A model generated the notes under the pieces. That model did no database searches, had not been told where the DNA came from, and saw only the letters and a list, made by a program, of their open reading frames with translations. A DNA stretch of 26,730 nt from Apostichopus californicus (lineage: Eukaryota; Echinodermata; Holothuroidea; Aspidochirotida; Stichopodidae). Below are positions 21,076 to 26,730 of the stretch, piece after piece. The stretch spans positions 1-26,730 of the forward strand of contig JAIPMN010020304.1 of NCBI GenBank assembly GCA_020650975.1, given 5' to 3'. A program made the translations under genes and the position numbers. Every line of letters starts with the position of its first letter. The first letter of the stretch is position 1.

Positions 21076-21105
21076 ACGCATTTTTGTAAAGAATTTATGG
21101 GATTT

Positions 21106-21111
21106 TTTATT
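21106..21111 (-). terminator. Candidate polyadenylation signal for METTL23 inside the foldback element
   Basis: AATAAA on the minus strand, 282 bp downstream of the METTL23 stop codon. No AATAAA lies between the stop and the element's right end, so a transcript may be terminated within the transposon. Unproven. Confidence 0.3.
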
Positions 21112-21113
21112 AC

Positions 21114-21260
21114 TTGGGGGGATTTTGTCTTGGGGGGATTTTGGCTTGGGGGGATTTTGTCCAGGGGGATTTTGGCTCGGGGGGATTTTGTCCTAGGGGG
21201 ATTTTGTCCGGGGGGATTTTGTCCGGGGGGATTTTGTCCGGGGGGATTTTGTCCTGTCAC
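21114..21260. repeat. Right inverted-repeat arm (about 9 units)
   Basis: Tandem GGGGGGATTTTGTCC-type units, inverse to the left arm with matching variant order. Just inside it lies TTTATT (21106-21111), an AATAAA on the minus strand. Confidence 0.9.
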
Positions 21261-21269
21261 CCTAAAATC
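21261..21269. repeat. Target-site duplication, right (CCTAAAATC)
   Basis: Exact match to 20027-20035, directly abutting the right end of the element. Confidence 0.75.
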
Positions 21270-21392
21270 AGCTGTTTTCTTCTTAAAGCTAGGATCATTT
21301 CTAGCTAGGCTGTTATAAGCAGCCTTTCAATATTTCATACTCACCATGTATATCTTTCAACAATGGATGAAAAAAACCCTCTATCTCCATGT

Positions 21393-21564
21393 TCACACTG
21401 GTGGTGCTCTTTCAGAATTGGTTATGACTAACATTTCAATTGAGTGGTTGCCAGGTAACCCTGATCCTGCTATGCATGGTGTGTCTGCATTAAATGTTCG
21501 TAAGGGATGATGACAACAGGAGAGATTCCACTTCTGTAGAAGGTATTCGATGCTACGATCAGCA
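21393..21564 (-). CDS. METTL23: METTL23 terminal exon
   Basis: The acceptor CATATTTAG precedes 21564. It encodes SADRSIEYLLQKWNL through GNHSIEMLVITNSERAPPV and stops at TGA 21393-21395. It matches the vertebrate C-terminal block (SADWSLEALLYKW, HTVEMLVIS). Confidence 0.93.
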
Positions 21565-24500
21565 CTAAATATGTAAAAAAAATATATAAACATCAAAATA
21601 AATCAAGATAACAGGAGTTTGGAGTGGTAACACTGCTGTAATGCTTACAACTCAAATATCAGTTGACGTTGTTTTGAGTTACTATGACAACCTATGTAAT
21701 TACAGATTTATGTCGTTGTATCATTGGTGGGATTGCCAAGGGCGCAACCGTCCCTGAACACCACCTCTGAGCAGTTCCACATCTTAGCTTCCCCCTCTCC
21801 GTAGTACAAAGAAGGTGACGGTCCCCTCTGGTAATTGCTCTTTGATCAAAAGATTTCTTTTTAAAAGACTTCTAAGAGGCGTAATATTGTTGCAAACTGA
21901 AATAGTCCATGCTATCTTGTGACCATTATTTAGTTAGTTTGATATTTTGGAAGTATATCTTTCTTCCCCTCACCTTGAGAAGTGAGAATCTTTTTTCTTT
22001 GCAGGTAAAAATTCATCATTAATAGTCCCCCCCCCCCCCCGTTATACAAACCACTGTCCGAATAAACACATCAAATCAATTGTTTTTCTCTTTCATGATT
22101 TTCATCATTCAATCCATACTTGGCATTAAACAAATCATTGAACTTGCCTTATCAAAAACCCTGTGACAACATATCTGTTTACAATCATTTGTTTGATCCT
22201 CGTTAGTGAAATTATGAACCGTATACTCCCAAAACAGGAATTTTGTGTATGTATAAAATTAACAGATGCATTTCCTTCTCCCAAATCTAAAAAAGAAGTT
22301 CATCGAATGGTTGCAAAATGGAGAAACATTCATTAAATATTTTAGCAGACACACCTTCTCTGTTGGTATGTCACCCAGCATTCACAGCTGTTGTTCTTTT
22401 CCATAAAGAATTTTATGGTTGCTATCACATCCTCAAAATCTGTCAACAAATGAAAAGTTTGGATAAATGGACATAACTGTGAGATGGCTGGATACAGAGA
22501 GTGGCTGGGGAATGAGCAGTGGCGGAGCTAGGGGTATTGGTCAGGAGGGGCGAGAATGGTCTGTAGGGGCGTTTTCGACACTATCTAAGCGGAGCGCCAC
22601 CACAGGTTGGCGCGTAGCGTACAGAAATTTTTGGAGTAAAGATAGTCCCTAGATCGCCGGAAATGACCCTTTCCGGGCCTGGCTAATTTGCAGATAATCG
22701 AGGAATAAATAGGCGCATCGCCAAATTACACCAACAAAATGTGACAAATGTCAATATGTAGATGAGAGGGCAATAAAAAAGTCAATAATCGCGAATAAGT
22801 AAAAAGTGGTAAAGAGCTGAAAAGGACGCCAGCAGTCCATTTGAGTCAGTCAGGGGGGGCATTGCCCCCCCTGACTATATGGACGCTCCGCCACTGGGAA
22901 TGAGGGAGAAGGGAAGGGAACATAGCGGGGAGGAGAGATTCTGTACACATCACTATTTTAGTTGACAGCGCATTATTCTTTCTTTAACAAGTTTTGGGGT
23001 ATGCTTCACTTACAGAGACATTCTTCTGGCAGACAATTTTTAATCTTACATTGAAGAGAAAATCTTCCACACGGTTATATGAAAATCCCATCTCAATATC
23101 TTGTCCCTACCTTAAGATATAGTTGATTGAATGTTACCTATTATGAATGGCTAAACCTGTCCTTGCTCCAGGAAGTGGACCACAGTAGGTGGTATGTGAT
23201 TTCATCAGTGCATGTGTTCTTCAAAAGCTATACTTTCCTGTAATTAAATTCTTGTTGATTTATTCTTGAAATGCGATTATATATATATTTATGGAATGCC
23301 TGCTCAGATGTCAATGTTATCTTTAATTACAATTTTGTCAAAACCCACATTTTTGGGTAGATATATTATTTCCTCATTGGAAAGTAGATTTGAACATATA
23401 AATGAAGAACTGAAACATTTCCAGCTCAATTGGTGTGATGACATCATTCACTCTGCTGTTGCCACATGCATATGCAAAAATATCAACAAATTTGAAAAAT
23501 TCATATCTTTGCCAAACAAAATGCTATGCCGATGACGGTTTGACCTGAAGATGCAAACTATGGCAAGCAATTTGTAATTTAAGCAATCAATATCCGCCAC
23601 TGGAAATCGGTTTTAACAGAATAAAAAGAAGGGATTCGTATTATTGTAAAGATTGATCACAAAGGAAAATTAACTTACCTTTGCTGTCATAGAAGCAATC
23701 TGATGCCAAGAGAATATCTTGTGGGGGTAAGGTGACCATTGATGGGGTAAAGATACCCCAAGAAATAGCCAAAGTATTTACAGTTTGTAAATTATTTGCC
23801 TCACAACTCTTTCTGCAATTGTCTAAGCACTTCGGTTGACGGATGTCATCGGTCAGCGTGACAGAAGCTCCGAGTTTTGCAGCCACAATACCCGGAAGGC
23901 TGGTGCCAGCTCCGATCTAAGAGAAAGCAGAGGAAATTATTCTTACTCTGTAATAAACTTGGTGATATCGGGCACAAACTTAATTTTATATGTTGTACAC
24001 TGTTTAAAAGACTCTGCTGTTAGTCCTGGCTGAAGTTTGTAACCTCTTTTAATATTTAAGAAATGATCCCTTTCAAAACATCTGAGGCTGATCAATAAAA
24101 GTGGCTGCAGTACTTAGTCTTACACAAAGACCATTAGATCAGTTCCTCAAACTCAATGAAGAAGAAGGCTTAATCAACACATTGGCAATAGTGGCTACTT
24201 GTTGGAGCCTTGAAAAGACATCTACATGAACAGTTTTCTCTTGTTTTTCTCTTCCTTGAGGCTGGAATGCTCAGGTTACGTAAATAAAAAGAGTGTTGGA
24301 GGATACAGCTGTTATCTAGGAACCCATACTAAACACTAAAGGCAGAAACCAGAAATGCTTTTATAATTCTTAAAATAACCCTCTAAAGCATAGCCTATAA
24401 AGCAATACCATTTTTGAAAGGACAATAGACTCCAGCAAATCCTTCCATTCATTCAAATGCCTCTGAGAAAAGACATTCTTCTGAACATTTACTCAACAAC

Positions 24501-25801
24501 AAACTTTCTGAAACTTCAAACAATGACCTATGCTTTCCCATTATTGGAAAGGCTGCAAAATATAATTGCCCAAGCTGTGGGAAATCTCTTGTTAACACCA
24601 TTTGCAAAATTGTACCAAATTGTAACAAATTCAGTATAAGCTCTACAATCAGTACAATGGTTAGTATGTGGTATACAAAATATGCAATTAGTTGAATTTT
24701 TCATTCAATATGTTCAAATGAAGCAAATTCTCTTGTATGTCGAATGGAAACCATAGAATAAATATTAAATAAAACGAACAACACAAAATGAGCAAATTCT
24801 ATCCTGCACATTTCTTGCAACTAGCACTTGTTGAGTAACAAAGTTTTCCCGTATACCATCCTTCCTAACTAATCATCCAGCGGTGAAAGAAATGAATGAT
24901 CCGACATTGATAGCCTGTATTTGACTTATGTATTCTCAATTCCATAACATACTAAGGGGAAAAATGAAGACTTCAAAACAACACCCGGTGACCTACAAGT
25001 GTCCTCTGAGCCTGACCTAGCTCTTGGCATCATTAGGGAATTGGTCTGTCTATGGTGAGAAGGAGTGTGAACATCACTGAAGAAAACAACAAACCAACCT
25101 CTAAAACTTGCTTGGAATCCACATCATCTTGATGAAACCAGATAAATTGGGCAAGTACTGCTGCACAAGGCCAGACATACATCCCGTATGAAGGATCTAA
25201 AACCTATAGAGTGGTGGAAATTAAAAATATAGTTGATATCAACCAAATTCTGTTGAGTACCATGTATAGATCTACAAGGCCTTTATAATCTATGTAGTAA
25301 TAACTCTATAAAAAAAAAAGCAAAGAATCCTTTGGCTAGAACTGAGGGTACCAGTCAATAATAATTTCCCAGTCAGTTATCTGTTGTTCATTTACTTAAA
25401 ATAAATTTGTACATGAGTATCTGAAGTTTTCTTGAACACCCTTTCCTGCCACTTTCTGAATCGTGTCAAACTTAAACTGGTGCGCAAGGTCCTGTGGCTT
25501 CTGACTGCTGCACCAGCAAAGAAATGGTCACATAGGGCTTTGCCACCAACTAAGGGCTGGATGAATCACTTGGCAGAGAGCAAGGCTTGTGACCATGAGG
25601 TCACTGGATTGAATCAAGTTGTAGCCCCAAAAAATTGCTTTGCTCTTAATCACTGTTTATGATTTGCCCAGTAACTTTTCAGTTGTCAATATACTTAGAG
25701 GTTTAATTCTTAATCACCTCTGGAATAAGAACTTCTAAATCCTTTCTGTTAGTGTCTTCTGTCGAAGATGCCTGGAATTTGAAGTTTTTATATGCTGTCA
25801 T
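21393..25801 (-). CDS. METTL23: METTL23, protein methyltransferase (five coding exons)
   Basis: SAM-dependent methyltransferase of the Methyltransf_16 group; METTL23 is reported to methylate histone H3 arginine 17 and its loss causes intellectual disability in humans. Coding exons 25718-25801, 25099-25203, 23679-23916, 22355-22439 and 21393-21564 sum to 684 bp and join in frame to 227 aa, against 190 for human. Residues 29-63 carry the family block SYGMYVWPCAAVLAQF. Residues 61-72 are motif I, VLEIGAGTSLPG, which binds SAM. Residues 83-87 (TLTDD) hold the acidic residues after strand 2, and 124-140 hold LPPQDILLASDCFYD. The C-terminus ends near GNHSIEMLVIT. All introns are GT/AG. No break was found, so the gene looks functional. 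The start is uncertain: ATG 25801 is used here, but the frame is open to the acceptor at 25834 and a 5' exon may supply an earlier ATG at 26315-26317. Confidence 0.93.
22027..22040. repeat. Poly-C run (14 bp), one of many G/C homopolymers
   Basis: Runs of 8-14 or more G or C also occur near 1034, 1546, 12081, 12121, 12208, 13381, 13472, 14769, 15449, 16225, 16325 and 16841. They are a notable compositional habit in otherwise AT-rich DNA. Confidence 0.8.
22355..22439 (-). CDS. METTL23: METTL23 exon (residues 143-171 partial)
   Basis: Eighty-five bases. The acceptor TTGTTGACAG precedes 22439 and the donor AGAGAAG|gtgtgt follows 22355. It encodes DFEDVIATIKFFMEKN and ends WVTYQQR, equivalent to human FEDILATIYFLMHKN and STYQVR. 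It is too short for ordinary ORF calling but essential to join the flanking exons in frame. Confidence 0.92.
22509..22904. mobile_element. hAT-type MITE, 380 bp, with 8-bp target duplication
   Basis: The element 22517-22896 starts CAGTGGCGGAGC and ends GCTCCGCCACTG, a perfect 12-bp terminal inverted repeat in the CAGNGGCG style of hAT transposons. The host octamer GGAATGAG is duplicated at 22509-22516 and 22897-22904. The interior has no transposase. Near the right end a subterminal palindrome, AGTCAGGGGGGGC with its complement (~22846-22876), could form a hairpin. It lies in the METTL23 intron between 22440 and 23678. Confidence 0.9.
22905..23678. other. METTL23 intron sequence
   Basis: AT-rich. 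A plus-strand open stretch at 23266-23535 (antisense to METTL23) has no recognised domain or splice support. Confidence 0.5.
23679..23916 (-). CDS. METTL23: METTL23 exon with SAM-binding core (residues 64-142)
   Basis: The acceptor TTTCTCTTAG precedes 23916 and the donor AGCAAAG|gtaagt follows 23679. It is 238 bp and ends in phase 1. It encodes IGAGTSLPGIVAAKLG, the acidic TDD, and DILLASDCFYDSK, the central Rossmann-fold elements. Confidence 0.94.
23917..25098. other. METTL23 intron sequence, nothing recognised
   Basis: The intron between the residue 29-63 exon and the SAM-core exon; AT-rich, with short open stretches only. Confidence 0.6.
25099..25203 (-). CDS. METTL23: METTL23 exon (residues 29-63)
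   Basis: Thirty-five codons, phase 0 at both ends. The acceptor CACTCTATAG precedes GTTTTAGAT at 25203 and the donor TTAGAG|gttggt follows 25099. A second AG eight bases inside would break the frame, so the upstream acceptor is correct. It encodes VLDPSYGMYVWPC and ends VLE, the start of the SAM motif. Confidence 0.93.
25555..25630 (+). repeat. Possible worn tRNA-derived SINE fragment in a METTL23 intron
   Basis: CTTGGCAGAGAGCAAGGC resembles an A-box region, GTGACCATGAGGTCAC a stem-loop, and GGATTGAATC a B-box at suitable spacing. No acceptor stem or second copy was seen in the window. Confidence 0.3.
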
Positions 25802-25834
25802 ATCTCTTAGTTTTGGTCTTGGTCCACATGGAAA
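25718..25834 (-). CDS. METTL23: METTL23 exon with N-terminus
   Basis: The acceptor TTCATACAG precedes 25834 and the donor CCAGAG|gtgatt follows 25718. From ATG 25801 it encodes MTAYKNFKFQ through EVLIPE. The EV-IPE ending matches the segment before the catalytic domain in vertebrate METTL23. The eleven codons before the ATG are open. Confidence 0.85.
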
Positions 25835-26314
25835 CTGTATGAATGAGAAAACAAAATACAGTTGACTTAAACTTGGTTAAAGTCATATATTTTTACGGGA
25901 CAAAATTGTAAATACTGATAATAGTTAATCAAATACCCATAAAAAAGTTGCAAAGATGTCAAGGAACCGCATAATTCTTTCTTTTGATCAAAATGATCTA
26001 TTTGGCAGTAACGGAATGCATAAATTAGGTTTAACTTTTCTTCCTCGCTTCACTATATTAGGAGTACCAGTTAAGCGATATTAAAGTGAACTAAGCTTAG
26101 ACCTACATTGATGAAAAATATCCCATGTACTTGTTGCATGAAAAAGGGACAGGCCCGTTGTGTTACCAGTGAAAAGTCTTCTGATGATCTTTACATTTCC
26201 ATCTTTTTCAATATTCTTCAAAGGTGTCGTTACAATGCAGAAAGTGGTCTTTGTTGATGAAATTAGACCATAGAAATTGCTGTGGGCAAGGTGACTTACG
26301 AACATTACGCTTAC

Positions 26315-26317
26315 CAT
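26315..26317 (-). other. METTL23: Possible upstream start codon and 5' exon end of METTL23
   Basis: ATG is followed at once by a consensus donor (GACCGAATG|gtaagc). Spliced to the acceptor before 25834 it would begin MFPCGPRPKLRDM and continue in frame to the next exon, adding 12 residues before the Met at 25801. The frame is also open further upstream to 26392. Needs transcript support. Confidence 0.35.
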
Positions 26318-26499
26318 TCGGTCTAAAACATTATTCTGACGCTTGTGGGTAGGCCCTTTGTGACAAATACACAATATTATATACACGCTCACAAACAGTA
26401 GTACACATAGGAGCTACATCAATTGTAATTTATTTGAAATAATGCGGAGGTTCACCGTTCACGTACCACATTTTGGTGTAATATTACAATTCTACGATA

Positions 26500-26730
26500 C
26501 GATGTGTCTTGTAAAATGTTGTTTCCGCCATAATCACACTGATATTCTATTTAAAACATTAAATTTATTGAAACTTCAGGACATAATCAATCTAGGAACT
26601 GCTTCAATCACATATCGTTTTATACACAATCTGCTACCAGACGCTCTCTCTAACTTTTTCACAATCAATTCCCTCATTCATAACTACAATACACGGAATC
26701 CTCAGCTTCTTTTGCATACTGTAAATCGCA
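26500..26730 (+). mobile_element. Non-LTR retrotransposon ORF2 C-terminal fragment (continues past the window)
   Basis: An open plus-strand frame reaches the window edge with DILFKTLNLLKLQDI, then TYRFIHNLLPDALSNFF and IHNYNTRN, the characteristic C-terminal tail of CR1/Jockey-superfamily-type ORF2 proteins downstream of the reverse transcriptase. The copy is open for ~70 codons with no stop, so it may be fairly young. The reverse-transcriptase core is not present to the left: the element is either 5'-truncated near 26500, or frameshifted from there. Confidence 0.7.

Larger units (their letters stand above)
20036..21260. mobile_element. Foldback (TU/FB-like) DNA transposon with tandem-repeat inverted termini
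   Basis: A 1225-bp element bounded by a 9-bp direct repeat. Its left arm (20036-20230) is about twelve ~15-bp units of the type GGACAAAATCCCCCC; the right arm (21114-21260) is about nine units in inverse orientation. The order of variant units (TAGGAC, GAGCC, TGGAC, AAGCC) is the same in both arms read inward, so they are copies of one array, not independent repeats. Outermost bases are GGTTCTAGGAC on the left and, reverse-complemented, GTGACAGGAC on the right. No transposase is encoded, so it must be mobilised in trans. The architecture matches foldback elements such as Drosophila FB and sea urchin TU. A 9-bp duplication would fit a Mutator-like transposase. Confidence 0.75.

Noticed and set aside
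20116..21081. 321-codon Thr/Gly/Pro-rich minus-strand open frame, considered as a mucin- or collagen-like protein
   Set aside because: It is a direct consequence of the 12-bp minisatellite and the foldback arm. The opposite strand is also open, and no collagen Gly-X-Y register is kept.
20036..21260. CRISPR-like array (regular short repeats)
   Set aside because: Units are contiguous without unique spacers, and the context is an animal genome.
23266..23535. 89-codon plus-strand open frame
   Set aside because: Lies antisense in a METTL23 intron with no recognised domain or splice support; possibly an old repeat.

Overview
The window is a gene-poor, AT-rich stretch of animal (eukaryotic) nuclear DNA. 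Protein-coding sequence appears only as short exons bounded by GT/AG splice sites, and most of the rest is introns, decayed transposable elements and tandem repeats. The recognisable genes are animal families (METTL23 and a ZCCHC24-like zinc finger protein). Many long poly-G/poly-C runs, tRNA-derived SINEs and a foldback element with terminal inverted repeats built of ~15-bp tandem units (reminiscent of sea urchin TU elements) suggest a marine invertebrate deuterostome, perhaps an echinoderm. That placement is inference.

Layout. 1-390: a 109-bp sequence repeated directly at 281-bp spacing. 549-2160: a minus-strand tandem array of ~512-bp exon/intron modules that can be read as a three-exon gene for an unrecognised acidic protein. 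2424-2716: a plus-strand exon-like pseudogene piece with one in-frame stop. 4425-4466: the 5' end of U2 snRNA. 7367-7555: polypurine tract and 3' LTR of an LTR retrotransposon. About 7965-8828: a decayed L1/Tx1-like LINE. 8813-13636: a dense repeat island holding paired direct repeats, a 116-bp foldback hairpin, a tRNA-SINE, a degenerate tandem array, and a ~430-bp duplication whose first copy contains a 10-N assembly gap.

14467-15300: the last two coding exons of a ZCCHC24-like gene (minus), with a decayed partial duplicate of one exon in the intron. 15301-20035: no recognisable gene. 20036-21260: a foldback transposon with tandem-repeat arms, a 12-bp minisatellite core and a 9-bp target duplication. 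21393-26317: METTL23 on the minus strand, five coding exons joining in frame to 227 aa, with a 380-bp hAT-type MITE in one intron. About 26500-26730: the C-terminal end of a non-LTR retrotransposon ORF2 running off the window.

The two recognised genes lie on the same strand but have unrelated roles (RNA-binding-type zinc finger; protein methyltransferase). There is no operon logic. The most noteworthy items are the foldback element just downstream of METTL23, the reiterated exon module at the left end, and the long foldback hairpin at 10.2 kb.
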